DNA from: Odobenus rosmarus divergens
Lineage: Eukaryota > Chordata > Mammalia > Carnivora > Odobenidae
NCBI RefSeq assembly: GCF_000321225.1
Contig: NW_004451856.1
Location: forward strand, 2,615 to 66,614
Direction of reading: 5' to 3'
DNA length: 64,000 nt
Shown in pieces: positions 45,920 to 56,720 of the stretch. Numbering within the stretch: position 1 is the first letter of the stretch; the number at the start of each line of letters is the position of its first letter. The position numbers were made by a program, and so were the translations under genes. The notes under the pieces are model-generated. The model was not told where the DNA came from, did not search any database, and saw only the letters and a list, made by a program, of their open reading frames with translations.

Positions 45920-46190
45920 TTTATTGAGTTTGTCCTGTGTTCAAGGGACTGTTATAACTACTATAACTGATCGAAATATCTTCACCACAATCTTTTAAGG
46001 TAGATACTATCATTATCCTAATTTTAGGGATGAAGAAACTAAAATGCAGGGGCTGAGTAACTTACTCATTATTTTATATTTTTACTCATTTATTTTATGA
46101 TGATTCTGCTGGTAAATGACAGAGCCATGTTTGAACTCAGGTCGTCTGAGGCTAGAATCCATGCTCTTAGTCATTCACTATGCCCCTTCC
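45920..46190 (+). mobile_element. MIR SINE, near complete
   Basis: ACGTTTATTGAGTTTGTCCT, TAGATACTATCATTATCCTA, ATTTTAGGGATGAAGAAACT, GGGCTGAGTAACTTACTCAT, GACAGAGCCATGTTTGAACT, CAGGTCGTCTGAGGCTAGAA and CCATGCTCTTAGTCATTCAC appear in MIR order, with an AT-rich expansion near 46065-46100. Confidence 0.85.
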
Positions 46191-47139
46191 CAACCACAGT
46201 GGGTATTTCTGAGCATGTACAGTACAGTAGAATGTGCCTGGATATCCAAAACTCAAGCCTAAATGTGGACAATGTCATAGGAGAGATGAAATACCACAGT
46301 TCTATAGATGTGCAAAGGAAAGAGGGATGAAGGGATGATGGTTATGGGAAGACTAATGATTGTGATATTATGGAAAATTGGTCTTTTGTTATTTTCAAAA
46401 TAACTCTTGAGTATTCCCTAAATTTGTATTTGATGATATTTACATGTAGACACAGTGAATGTTATTGCTATGCCAGTTAAAAATAGATTATCTACTCTCT
46501 GTCTGTAGAAACACTTTGAAAGACTATTCTTCAGAGCCACATGAGCTTAATTACTCATTTCGCTTCAGTGTTAGCTGTATTTTTTCTCCAATTGACCTAA
46601 TCTTTCCATGAGTAAAATGACTACATCTCATTTTGATTTATAATTAAAAATTGTGCAAAGGCTGTAAACTGCTCCTGAATCTACTAAATCTTGCCTAGTA
46701 AAAGCAATACTCAATGACTTATGTGCATACCTGTCAGAATTAATTGGATTGTTACCTGAACGTTCATGAAATGCCATTCATTGCCTTTTAAAATACTCAT
46801 AATTTCAAGTTTACATTTTGATGAGTCTTGTCTCCTCCTTGAGTGGTCTTTTCCAGAGTCAACTCCCACTTCTCTGAAGTCCTATGACTCTTTCAGTAAG
46901 GGCCTCTACCATTAATTATATCTTATAATGTATGCTCTCTGGCTTTACATTTTGAAATACTAGGTCTTTCTAATTTGTTTGTCATCATCTTAAGTGTCAT
47001 CATCTCAGGAGAAGTAAAAATGCCTTTATTTCTTACTGTAGTCACCTTCTGCTAGCTTTGAGCATGTAGAGATATAAATGAATGAATGCCATGGAGCTGT
47101 GTGAGTGCTGGTCGATGATCTGCTGATGTTTCTAGGTGT
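46191..47139. other. Low-repeat AT-rich block, candidate conserved non-coding
   Basis: About 950 bp with no recognised repeat. 46530-46770 is TAAT-rich (GAGCTTAATTACTC, GAATTAATTGG), of the type seen in developmental enhancers. Function is inference only. Confidence 0.35.
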
Positions 47140-47270
47140 AATTCAGTCTAGTGGTCAGGTCCCTGGGCTGGAAATCAGGAGGTTTGAATTCTATTTCCCA
47201 TTTCCTGTGACTTATGATACTTTACTTAAGCTCTCATTTTCTCCACAAATAACTTGAAGGAAGAGTCTTT
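47140..47270 (+). mobile_element. MIR SINE, partial
   Basis: GTCTAGTGGTCAGGTCCCTG, GGCTGGAAATCAGGAGGTTT, GAATTCTATTTCCCATTTCC and ACTTAAGCTCTCATTTTCTC follow the 5' and central MIR. Confidence 0.6.
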
Positions 47271-47276
47271 GTCTAG

Positions 47277-47405
47277 ACCAGTGGTTCTCAACCTTGACTG
47301 TGCTTTGGAATCACACTCACATGGGCTTCTACCTCCAGAGATTCTGATTCTATGAGTCTGAGCTTTGGAGTTTCAAGTGATTCTGTTGAGAAGCTGAAGT
47401 ACATT
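47277..47405 (+). mobile_element. MER5-like DNA transposon fragment (hAT-Charlie)
   Basis: CCAGTGGTTCTCAACCTTGA, TGTGCTTTGGAATCACACTC, CAGAGATTCTGATTCTATGA and GTTTCAAGTGATTCTGTTGA match the non-autonomous MER5 family order, starting from its terminal CAGTGGTTCTCA repeat. The 3' terminal repeat is lost. Confidence 0.75.
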
Positions 47406-47429
47406 GTCCAGCATTTTTTTCTTTTACTT

Positions 47430-48000
47430 CCAGCCTTAATATCTTCTCTTTCTCTGATCTTCCTCCTGTCACAAATATAGTCTTCCTAAAATACAAATAT
47501 GAGCATATCTACTTCATGCTAAAACTCTTAGTTATAAAATTGAGTGCTAGCTTCTTAGAATATCAGACATAATATGCACTTCGCCTGACTCTCCAACCAC
47601 ATTCTACAGCACATCCCCCCCTTGCACATATGTCTCCATCCATGGTGTTCCGTGTCTCTGCTTGTGCATGCATTGTTCTGCCCAGGATGATTACTTCCCC
47701 CTCCTTCCCAACTATTCACTCATTGATCATCTACTACTCATCCTTGAAACATCAGCAAAGATATCACCTCTGTCAGGAAGTCTTTTGGACTTGTCTGAGC
47801 AGACTTAATCATCCCTCTTCTATGCTAAGTGTGTATTTTATAACTACATTATTACTCTTTTCATACTATATTATAATAATTTCTTTGCACATCTAATGTT
47901 TGAGGTTAAAAATTGTGTCTAATTCATCACGCTTTCTTAGCACATAGCACAGAGTAGGAACTCAATAAATCTCACTGAATTAAATTGAATTAATGTTAAT
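47430..48000 (+). mobile_element. L2 LINE, 3' half
   Basis: CTTCATGCTAAAACTCTTAG, GACTCTCCAACCACATTCTA, GATCATCTACTACTCATCCT, GATATCACCTCTGTCAGGAA, GTCTTTTGGACTTGTCTGAG, CTTAGCACATAGCACAGAGT and AGGAACTCAATAAATCTCAC match L2 to its end. The open frame at 47630-47896 is not reverse-transcriptase-like. Confidence 0.75.
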
Positions 48001-48851
48001 AAAGACTTTAGAATTCCTTAAAAATAAGTACAAATGTACTTGGCTTAAAAAAAAAAGAAAGAATGCAATGCAACAGGAAGACTCCTCAAATCAAATTTTT
48101 GTAAGATAATTTTAAGTACATCTGATATGTATACTGTCAAGGAATTTTTAAAGTCAATTGACTCCCTATTTTATTTTTGTATAAACCCAAGTTATTAACT
48201 GAACAAACATTTTTGAGTTCATTTTATTTGCTATGGTACTACTGCTTTCCTCAAGGAGCTCGATGAGAAACAAACAAGTCAAAAAGCAATTACAGTTTTG
48301 GAATGATCAAATGCTATGAGAGGGGTAAGCACACTTACCTCCAGGGTCAATTAACCCTGTCCTGGAGACATACCCAATATGACAGCTAAAATTTTACTCC
48401 TTTCTGTTTTACTCAAGAAAGCATGGTCAAACAAAAATTACTGAAAGGGATGGGTGGTATTATAGGAACAATCTTGCATATACCCAAGACTTTGAGTTTC
48501 AATACATCAGAAGCAAGTGTTTTTTTTTAAGTAAATAACTCACAAAACTTGATAATTTAGCAATTATAGTAACAGATTCCCTTGTGACATATTTTAGAAC
48601 TAATTGCTATATACAGGTGTATGATACTATTTTGGAGGGAAGGAAGAGGAACAACTTCCTTTATATATAGATGATGCATTTAGCCATGTACAGATTTAGA
48701 TTACATAGTCTTTTAAGAATACATCCATGCATATTGTAACCAAGAGAAAGCTTCATCCTTTAGGGAATTGGCAAGAATTCAAATTTAGCTAGTATCACCA
48801 ATGTAGGGTGAGAGAAGAGTTATGATTTTATGTCTTTGATTCTAATTCTAT
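48001..48851. other. Unique AT-rich sequence
   Basis: About 850 bp without a named repeat or supported gene. Confidence 0.4.
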
Positions 48852-49272
48852 CTTCTCCCTTCACTTCTTTTTTTTATTAACATATAGTGTATTATTTGCT
48901 TCAGGGGTACAGGTCTGTGATTCATCAGTCTTACACAATTCACAGTGCTCACCATAGCACATACCCTCCCCAGTGTCCGTCACCCAGCCACCCTGTCTCT
49001 CCCACCCCCCCTCCCCTCCTGCAACTCTCAGTTTGTTTCCTGAGATTAAGAGTCTCTTATGGTTTGTCTCCCTCTCTGGTTTCATCTTGTTTCACTTCTC
49101 CCTCCCTTCCCCTATGATCCTCTGTCTTGTTTTTCAAATTCCTCATATCAGTGAGGTCATGTGATACTTGCCTTTCTCTGATTGACTTATTTCGCTTAGC
49201 ATAACACCCTCTAGTTCCATCCACGTCATTGCAAATGGCAAGATTTCATTTTTTGATGGCTGCATAATATTC

Positions 49273-49274
<2 letters not shown>

Positions 49275-49312
<38 letters not shown>
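49275..49312. repeat. (GT)n microsatellite inside L1
   Basis: A pure GT run in place of the 'CCATTGTGTATATATACC' segment of the surrounding L1, so the repeat grew from an L1-internal seed. Confidence 0.95.
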
Positions 49313-49313
<1 letters not shown>

Positions 49314-49314
<1 letters not shown>

Positions 49315-49441
49315 CACATCTTCTTTATCCATTCATCTGTTGATGGACATTTAGGCTCTTTCCATACTTTGGCTATTGTGGACATTGCTGCTATAAACAT
49401 TGGGGTGCACATGCTCCTTCGGATCACTACGTTTGTATCTT
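49314..49441 (-). pseudogene. L1 ORF2 C-terminal remnant
   Basis: The reverse strand encodes MFIAAMSTIAKVWKEPKCP followed by a WIKKM segment, which is the well-known region close to the L1 ORF2 C-terminus. It is cut off at both ends, by 5' truncation and by the (TG)n expansion. No host gene. Confidence 0.9.
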
Positions 49442-49460
49442 TTCTCCCTTCACTTCTTTT

Positions 49461-50095
49461 AGTGAGTCAGACTTTCTGAAATAGGAATCTGTCTACCATT
49501 AAATTTATAAGACATCTAATTTAGACCAACTTCCTTTATCAGCTCTGCATCTTAGCACATTTCCTTTTATTTCCCTAAAACAGTACCAGTGATTGATGGG
49601 CGATGAGGTAATACATATACTACAATATAAATGACAACACCTGCATTACTCAGAACATGCAGATATGAATGAGCTGACATCATTACATTGAGGTGATTTC
49701 ATTTAATCTATAGGGCGGGTCAGTTGTGTCATTAGTACCATTAATCTCAAAGGGCATGTTAGACACGCACGCAGCTTAGCAAACACTTTTTACAAGAGTC
49801 CTAGATCCTAGCTCTATCTAAAAAGTCGTCACATCATAAAGATAAAAAATCTAGCAAAAAATAAAAATAAAAAGGAAAGGACATGTATATCAGTCAGATG
49901 GCACCATAATCTTAGAACTCAGATATAAAATATGAAACTCACAGAATTCTAGAACCTAGTCAATGCATTGTGATTTTCTGAACTCTTATTTCTGTATTTA
50001 TTCATAGGAGAACATGCTGAACAAGAGTATAAGTGATTACATGGACCAAATTTTTTAGAAACCAACATATAATGGGGCTCAGTGTAGTATAAGGT
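49461..50095. other. Unique AT-rich sequence
   Basis: About 640 bp with no named repeat. A short A-rich AAAAAATAAAAATAAAAAGG run lies at 49856-49875. Confidence 0.4.
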
Positions 50096-50140
50096 CCTTG
50101 ATTACCTTGGTTACCTTGATTACCTTGATTACTTTGATTA
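50096..50140. repeat. 9-bp minisatellite, about five copies
   Basis: Five tandem units of CCTTGATTA, the second as CCTTGGTTA and the fifth as CTTTGATTA, followed by a partial CC. This is a compact short-period tandem array in otherwise unique sequence. Confidence 0.9.
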
Positions 50141-50483
50141 CCAAACTAGATTCCATTTATAAAATTACATAACCCATATTTTTGGAGCCCATTTGGAACT
50201 ATTTTGGACATTACTCATTAGATATGGCTTCCAGAGAGTTTAAAGCTAATTTCTAACCACCAGATGATGACTACTATCATTGTACTCCTTAAATCAAACA
50301 AAACCTATAAAACTGTTGCTGTCAGATGCTTAATTGCACCCTTTCTTCTATCTGATCCCATTATAAGATTTTATTAGGCTAAAGGCAGTAGAGTTCTTTA
50401 TATTCCATAACCCTTTGTAGCCCTAAAAAAACACTGATACACCACTAATTCTATCTGTAATGCTGAATGTTAAAAAATATATA

Positions 50484-50492
50484 GAGATAGAT

Positions 50493-50542
<50 letters not shown>
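50484..50542. repeat. (GATA)n microsatellite
   Basis: A tetranucleotide GATA array of about fourteen units, with an irregular AGATAGATGATAGATA start. Confidence 0.97.
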
Positions 50543-50620
50543 ATTTTTTTTCTCTAAGACTCTCTTGGCCCACCTATGAAAACAGATTAAATTTTTTTTC
50601 TCAACCGAGAATATTCGCAG

Positions 50621-50805
50621 TGAAACCTGGGTGGCTCAGTCGGTTAAGCATCTGCCTTCGGCTCAGGTCATGATCCCAGGGTCCTGGAATCCAGTCCGTC
50701 AGGCTCCCTGCTCAGGGGGGAGTCTGCTTCTCCCTCTCCCTCTGCTGCTCCCCCTTCTTGTGCTCATGCTCTCTCTCAAATAAATAAATAAATAAATAAA
50801 TATTA
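50621..50805 (+). mobile_element. SINEC, sense
   Basis: GAAACCTGGGTGGCTCAGTC, GGTTAAGCATCTGCCTTCGG, GATCCCAGGGTCCTGGAATC, CTCCCTCTCCCTCTGCTGCT and an (AAAT)n tail ending ATTAAAAAAA. The usual GGGGCACC head bases are altered at the 5' end. Flanks AATATTC and AATATATTCC may be the target duplication. Confidence 0.93.
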
Positions 50806-51639
50806 AAAAAAATATATTCCCCAAATAAAATACCATTTTTAGAGGGTAAGAGAAGTCAATTTCCTCTTTTTTACAATAACAAATGTAACATCTTCTTCAT
50901 GGAAATAGAATGTAGTCTCCTTCAAAAAAAAGGACCATTTCTTTTATTCCTCAACCCCACGTATTATCTTATTAAAAATATTTGGTGAATTTTTGGCAAC
51001 ATCAACACGAATCACATAGGCCCGATGCTACGGTTGTCAGTTGAAGAGATAAGGCTGTGAATCCCTATTCTGTAGTATTTAATCTTGAAACAGGTATTTA
51101 GGTTGACTTGAGGTTTATTTTTTGAGATTCTCCATGGCTTTTTATGTTTTTTTGTGCCTCATTTTCCCATTTTCCCTCTGTCAATGCATGTAGGTTTGGG
51201 CGCTGACCTGAAAGCAGGGTTCTCTACATAAACCATTATTTTTTTTAATATCAGACCTACAAAGCACTATTACATTACATTTTAGGGGAGAATTGTTATA
51301 TCAACTGATTTCATACCACCAATATAAAATTGAATTTTAATCATTTAAACCCAACTCAAAGGTTGCTTTTGGAGAAGAATTAAGTCATTGATCCCTAACA
51401 TAAGCCTTAAGCTGAGTTCTGGTTTTAGAGAGAAAAGTGAGGTATTGCTTTCCTATTTCTGACAAAATGAATTTGTCCCTCTTCTGCCAAGCTAGTCCCA
51501 GTTTTTCTCCCTGAGCACCATGATCTCCCTAGCAGGATGGACAGTGAATGGGTCCAAAGGTTTTTTTTACCAGAAGCATATATCCATTTCTGATCAGTGA
51601 CTACTTTGGCTCAGCCAGCAGTGAATGATCTCCCCCTTT
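50806..51639. other. Unique AT-rich sequence
   Basis: About 830 bp with no named repeat or gene. Confidence 0.4.
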
Positions 51640-51890
51640 CATCATTTATTTAGTGCCTGCGTGGTACCAGGTCTGCACTAACTGTTAGGCAAAAGCTGAT
51701 AGGGCCCCCACTCTCATGGAGCTTATAGTCAAATGGGAACAAGACATGTTAATCAAACAATCACACACATAAAGGTAATCCGATGTGGTAAGTGTGAAGA
51801 GAGTGGGCACTTGATTCAATGAGAACATCGCTGGAAAATTTGACCTCACTGAGGCCAGCTGAGACTTCCTAAAGAAGTGAGGATGGTGCC
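51640..51890 (-). mobile_element. L2 LINE 3' part, antisense
   Basis: Complement of the L2 end: CATTTATTTAGTGCCTGCGT, GGTACCAGGTCTGCACTAAC, CACTCTCATGGAGCTTATAG, GATGTGGTAAGTGTGAAGAG and CTTCCTAAAGAAGTGAGGAT. Confidence 0.65.
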
Positions 51891-52800
51891 AAGATTTGGA
51901 GACCACGGTCCTGAACCACAAGGTCAAGCAGAAGGCAGAAATAGAATTCTAGGCAATTGGGGCTTGACCTCCTTCTCTTTCTCTACTCTCAGAAATTTTA
52001 CTTTTATTATTTGGGTAATTGAAGCAAGAGATTCTGAAGTCACTGTTGAGAACTTTCCTCAATATTTAGAGCCTGAGCAATGCTTCACCCACATGTGTTT
52101 GCTTGCAAAAAGCAGCAAGACTGTGAACATATAATGGATGACATTCAAGCATAGGACACAAAGGTCACCGTTAGTTATCGCATTTCAGTGTTTGCCCTTT
52201 AGATGAGGTTCAACACGCTCAGTTTGTTTTAGGGCAATTTCTGTTATAGTCCATGAACACACAAATGCCACGGGGAGCCAGTGGTCTCTGCAGCACCCTA
52301 CTGCACTCCTGCTTAGCTGAAATAACCCTTAGTTCACGGGCCTCTGGTCACACATGACACACTGCTTAATTGCCATGGCTCTGTCGTAGCCTTTTTAACC
52401 GCCCTCCACCCCAAAAGTGATCTGACGGTACCATGGCATCGTGGAGTAACGCCATAGCTGATTCTTTGTGCTTTGCTGTTCTATTGATTTTTCAGTATTA
52501 TGCAGGTTGAGTTTGCTTAAGGATACAGTGTCCATGGTTGGGTCAACACAGTTAGGAGAGAAGCAAATGGATTGTTAGAATCTGAGTACACACAGGGCTA
52601 ATGTGGCCAACGTGTTTTCCTTTCTTACATACCTAGCTCCCTGATGTCCAAGGCAGGCAGCAGACGTCATCAGTGACTGACCTTTCCCAAGCATGCCTTT
52701 AAAGGATTGAGCAGAGCCTATTTCCTCAATGAGCTGGAAATAATAAAAGGCGTAGAGCTACAGCTTCTGGAATAGAGAGGACATTGGGAGTTTAGATGTG
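51891..52800. other. Low-repeat block, candidate regulatory sequence
   Basis: About 900 bp without transposons, less AT-rich than its surroundings. It contains a GACGTCA half-CRE/AP-1-like motif (52663-52669) about 140 bp before a CTCF-like motif. No supported gene; the 85-codon frame at 51877-52134 is unrecognised. Confidence 0.35.
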
Positions 52801-52815
52801 TCACTAGATGGCAGT
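52801..52815 (+). promoter_or_regulatory. CTCF-like motif, forward
   Basis: TCACTAGATGGCAGT fits the 15-bp CTCF core CCASYAGRKGGCRSY at 14 of 15 positions. It lies in unique DNA, not in a SINE. Occupancy is inference. Confidence 0.5.
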
Positions 52816-52884
52816 GTTTCTGAAGTTCCTTCTGAAGAGGCCATAATTGGTGTTTTAATTACTGTTTTATCGAAAAGTCAGAGT

Positions 52885-53040
52885 AATAAATAATAACTAA
52901 TATTTATCAATGTCTTATTATGTACCAAGAGACACAGCAAGCATTATGTTCACATCAACATAGTAAGATCTGCGAAATAATTATATCTTTTTACAGATGA
53001 AAAAGGGAGGTTTAAAATAGTTAAGTAATAACAGTGGGAA
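52885..53040 (+). mobile_element. MIR SINE, first of a head-to-tail pair
   Basis: ACTAATATTTATCAATGTCT, TTATTATGTACCAAGAGACA, CATTATGTTCACATCAACAT and TTACAGATGAAAAAGGGAGG fit MIR 5' to centre. Confidence 0.65.
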
Positions 53041-53099
53041 ACAGAAACCTAGCTAAGTATTTCTCAGGTCTGACATAGTTTGGCTCCAGTCGCCCTTTA

Positions 53100-53260
53100 C
53101 TGTAGGTGCTAATGTCACCCTCACTTTCAAGAAGAGGAAACTAAGGGAAAAAGATGCTACCACATGGGATCAAGGTCACACAGCTATTATCCCGAGGAGC
53201 TAGGATCTAAACTAGGTGGCTCTAATTAACTCCAGAGCCTATATTTTTAAACACTGCTTC
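53100..53260 (+). mobile_element. MIR SINE, second of the pair
   Basis: AAGAAGAGGAAACTAAGGGA, ATGGGATCAAGGTCACACAG, CTATTATCCCGAGGAGCTAG, GATCTAAACTAGGTGGCTCT and CAGAGCCTATATTTTTAAAC fit MIR centre to 3' end. Confidence 0.75.
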
Positions 53261-54984
53261 TCCCATTTTGGCTGGAAAAGAAAAGGATTAAATACACACA
53301 TTTGGGTCATTACTTCTAATACGGATGACCATAAGAAATACGTTACAAAAAGGGTTCCTATGTGTGTGAGCCTGGTAAACTGAACTAGTAGAATAGTGTT
53401 GTGGGGGCAGGCAACAGCTGTTTGCTGCAGGCCAAGATTATTCTTCCTGAAGAAAAGTAATTCACAGGGCATATGTGTGTATCTCAATGTTGTAGGGTTG
53501 GAGTGATTTTATGCGCCATAATGCCTTAGGAAAAAAGAATGATTTTTTTTTTTTCATCATCAGAAGGCCATGACAAATACATAAAGTGCTGGGAGAAAAC
53601 CAGAAAGCTTTTTTTTTTTTAAAGTAGTTTATCTGTTGAATTTGGCTACTAGTTCTTTTCAATAATTTTTGACAAGTGAGCCTGAGCCTGAAATCTTTAC
53701 CTTCTTGTCCTCTTAAAGATCCTTTACTTACCAGCTCTCGTCTAATCTGCTGCCTTGTTATCTGCTCTTCCTTCCTGTTGTCACCTCCAACTAACTCCCC
53801 CAAATACAAATGGATTCTCCCCCTTTCCAAACATGTGTTTCCAAACTGCAAGTCCTACCTGTTTATAGCTATGGAATATACCATGGAATAGCCTCATACT
53901 CAGAACCCTTAATGCTTTCCCAAGCTCCCCGAAGGGTCTCTTGCAAGTAATTAGAGGACAGAGGTTTCCAAGGCTAGCCCCCAACATCCTTCCCACATGT
54001 TGCCTCCTAAATTACACCCAATGCATTGCTTCCGTATAGCCTAAGTGTACATATGCATGTTTGGAAAAGCGTGGTGAATCATCTTGTCTTGGTGAAATGT
54101 AATTTTTATTTTTATAAAATAATTATATGCACCTAGTGAAAAAAATTCCAACAACATAGAGAACTAGAACACGGAGTACCTATTAACATGTAACAATTTT
54201 AAATTAAAATTACTCATTTTAGCTTGTAACAATTCTGGTGGTTATCTCTATGATGCCAAATAATATGCAGACATCTTTAATTCTTGATTAAAAATTATCA
54301 GCAGCATCTCTTGTCTCACTGATATGAAAGGAGAATTAACTCTACTACCCCCCCTTCTCTGCTCGCCCTAAGTTCTAATGGACAGCAGCAGTTTTGATTC
54401 TTCTGGTGGTTACCTTTCTCACTCTAAGCAATACATGTAAACATCTCTTCCTTGATTTGCCAAAATCTGACTCACCGATTTAAAATGATCCTTGTACTTT
54501 CTCCCACCTTCTTGTTAATTCTCTGACTCTTGTTTCTTAGCACGATGTTTTTATTTTCTGTATTAAGATAGGCCATTCCAGACAACTAGTCACTCAGATT
54601 TTCTACCATTTTTTTTTCCTCTGTATTTTGGGAGGTTTCTGCAAGGGCATCTCCCAGCACTTCCACTGATTTCTTTTTTTCATTTTGGAAATCATATTTT
54701 TTAATTACCAATAAATATATTTTTCTGTGATTGTTCCTTTTCATAGCAGCCTATACTGTAGTTTGGTTTATGGTTTCAATATCTTCTCATGTTTCTCTGA
54801 GGATATAAAAAAGAAATTTTCAAGTTCCCTTCTATCCCCTGAATTATATGTTTTCACTGGAGCTAGTTGTTCTATTCATCTTGGTTCTTTTCATTTGTGC
54901 AAATATATTCTCTCAAATATCTGCTGATTCTTTTTTTGCCTGATATGTTTGTGAATGAAGGTCAGGCTGGTTTATACAGCAGTG
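53261..54984. other. Unique AT-rich block, no supported gene
   Basis: About 1.7 kb. A 129-codon minus-strand frame (53462-53851) includes a Lys-run from oligo-T tracts and matches nothing. T-runs lie at 53547-53556 and 53609-53620. No named repeat. Confidence 0.4.
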
Positions 54985-55330
54985 GTTTAAAATACTCTGT
55001 GTTGAGAAAAAATCATAAGGCAGAGTTCTTATACATTGGTACAGACTTCCAGAGGGAAGTTTAACAATATATATCAGCAATATTAAAGTTGTTCACAGCC
55101 ATTAACACACAGGCTTACTTCCAGGAATCTACCTTTGGGAAATGGCCAGATTATGCAAAAGATATTCTCATAAATATAAATGAATAGAGGGCTGCTTAAA
55201 TACATCTGTAGAATACTATGCAGCATTAAAGTTGATGCACAGGATAAATTTTTAGTAACGTAGGAATGTTGTATATATGTATATATGTCTATGTACATGT
55301 GCATTGCTTATTTTCCTGTTCATCTTTGCA
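54985..55330 (+). mobile_element. Old L1 3' fragment
   Basis: CCAGAGGGAAGTTTAACAAT, CTTACTTCCAGGAATCTACC, AGAATACTATGCAGCATTAA and TGCACAGGATAAATTTTTAG resemble the L1M 3' region '...CACTTCTAGGAATTTATCC ... GAATACTATGCAGCCATTAAA'. It is diverged. Confidence 0.6.
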
Positions 55331-55333
55331 AAA

Positions 55334-55359
55334 TTGTGTGTGTGTGTGTGTGTGTGTGT
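55334..55359. repeat. (TG)n microsatellite
   Basis: Thirteen or so TG units followed by a TGTATATGTATCTGTGCATG transition, at the end of an old L1 fragment. Confidence 0.95.
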
Positions 55360-55964
55360 CTGTATATGTATCTGTGCATGCATGTGACTCCTTCTGTGTG
55401 TCTTAAATTTTACCCCAAATGTGTCCCACTGGCTTTGTTCTGGGAACCTTAAATTTTGGCTGCAGCCCTATGACCTCTTCTTGAGGGCATGGTTCACCTG
55501 CTCCTTTCTCCGGGGCCTTCCCTCTGCCACCTGTCTGTACTCACTCTGCCTGGTGTAAGCCTGGCAACTGGCAAAAACTAGAGTTGGGGAAAGAGTTGAC
55601 AAAGCTGGAAGGGAAAGAGGACCTTCGAAGTCAGTCCCCACTTACTACAGACAGTGAAAGTTCGCTAAAGTTTTTCCACATGGCATTAATGTGATAAACG
55701 TGGCAGTTTTCGGAAAGTTGATGGATGGAGGGCATTGTGTAAAATAACTAAGTAGGAAGAGATGAAAGAGTGGAAGAAAAATGAAGGTACTGTTCGGGCC
55801 CTCCACGTGTGAAGTAGACAGTGCCGGAACAGGATTGAAAGAAATGTCAGCTAGAGGGGGAGGCAGGGATAGAAGAGAGATGGAGAAAAGCTTTCAGAAC
55901 TTGGTTAACATGTGAGTCAAAGATGATCCAAGGTTTTTAAAAACCGTAGTCTGACACACACCTG
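55360..55964. other. Unique sequence, possible old L2 traces
   Basis: About 600 bp. 55840-55930 shows weak resemblance to antisense L2, not enough to call. No gene. Confidence 0.35.
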
Positions 55965-56485
55965 TTCCTTGCAGCATTATTCACAATAACCAAGAGGCAG
56001 AAGCAAGCTGAATGCCCATCAATAAAGGAATGGATAAACAAAGTGTGGTATGTAGATAAAATGGAATATTATTCAGCCTTAAAAAGGAAGTAAATTCTTT
56101 AATATGCTACAGCATGGATGAACCTTGAGGACATTACACTAAGGGAGGTAAGCCAGTCACAAAAGGACGAATACTGCATGATTCTACTTACATGAGTTAC
56201 CTAGAGTAACCAAATGCTTAGAAACAGAAGTAGAATTGTGCTTGCCAGGAGCTGGGAAGTGGGGAGGGGAAGGGCAGTTGTCTACTGGGTATAGAGTCTC
56301 AGGTTTACAAGACGAAAAAGTTCTAGACTGTTGCACGGTAAGATTTATATGGGAAACACGACCATACTGTATACTTAAAAATGTTTAGGATAAGATCAAA
56401 TAAATCTTTCACCTTTTAATAAACAAATGGTTAAGATGGTAAACTGTATGTTATGTGTTTTTTTCATACGATAAAAATAATTGTA
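55965..56485 (+). mobile_element. L1 3' part (L1MA/MB-like), sense
   Basis: GAACCTTGAGGACATTACAC, AAGCCAGTCACAAAAGGACG, GATTCTACTTACATGAGTTA, GCCAGGAGCTGGGAAGTGGG, CATACTGTATACTTAAAAAT and GTTATGTG follow the L1MA/MB 3' end. A short extra segment (about 56386-56428) ending in CAAATAAATCTTT-like sequence may be the tail of a truncated SINE. Confidence 0.88.
55971..56093 (+). pseudogene. L1 ORF2 C-terminal remnant
   Basis: The forward frame reads AALFTITK, later WINKVWYVDKMEYYSALKRK, and ends at TAA. These are the hallmark residues near the L1 ORF2 C-terminus (consensus ALFTIAKTW ... MEYYSAIKR). Only about 40 codons remain. Confidence 0.9.
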
Positions 56486-56619
56486 TTCTGAACTATTTCA
56501 GACTTACAAAAAAGGAATTAAAATTAACTGCAAATATCAGGTGCTCTTCATCCAGAAATGTAAACATTACCAATACAATTGTAGCCTTTGAATAATTCCC
56601 CGAAGTTTTAAAACTTTTC

Positions 56620-56720
56620 TTTATTCAACAATTGCTTTTTGAATGCCTATTACTTGCAGAGCTCCCTGCTAGGCTTAGGAGACACAACAGTGTACTTCTG
56701 TTCTTCCCTGAAGGAGACTC
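56620..56720 (-). mobile_element. L2 LINE fragment, antisense
   Basis: TTATTCAACAATTGCTTTTT, GAATGCCTATTACTTGCAGA and GGCTTAGGAGACACAACAGT match the complement of the L2 terminus. Confidence 0.55.

Larger units (their letters stand above)
48872..49441 (-). mobile_element. Carnivoran L1 3' end, antisense, 5'-truncated insertion
   Basis: Starts on the plus strand with oligo-T, then ATTAACATATAGTGTATTAT, CAGGGGTACAGGTCTGTGAT, GAGATTAAGAGTCTCTTATG, GATTGACTTATTTCGCTTAG, CTCTAGTTCCATCCACGTCA and TGATGGCTGCATAATATTCC. The carnivoran L1 3' UTR and ORF2 end read this way in reverse. The 19-bp duplication TTCTCCCTTCACTTCTTTT lies at 48853-48871 and 49442-49460. Low divergence and the intact duplication make it the youngest L1 in the window. 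Confidence 0.95.

Noticed and set aside
50096..50140. CRISPR-like array
   Set aside because: Direct 9-bp units without spacers in mammalian DNA. It is a minisatellite.
53462..53851. 129-codon reverse frame
   Set aside because: Crosses two oligo-T runs that give artificial Lys stretches. Nothing recognisable.
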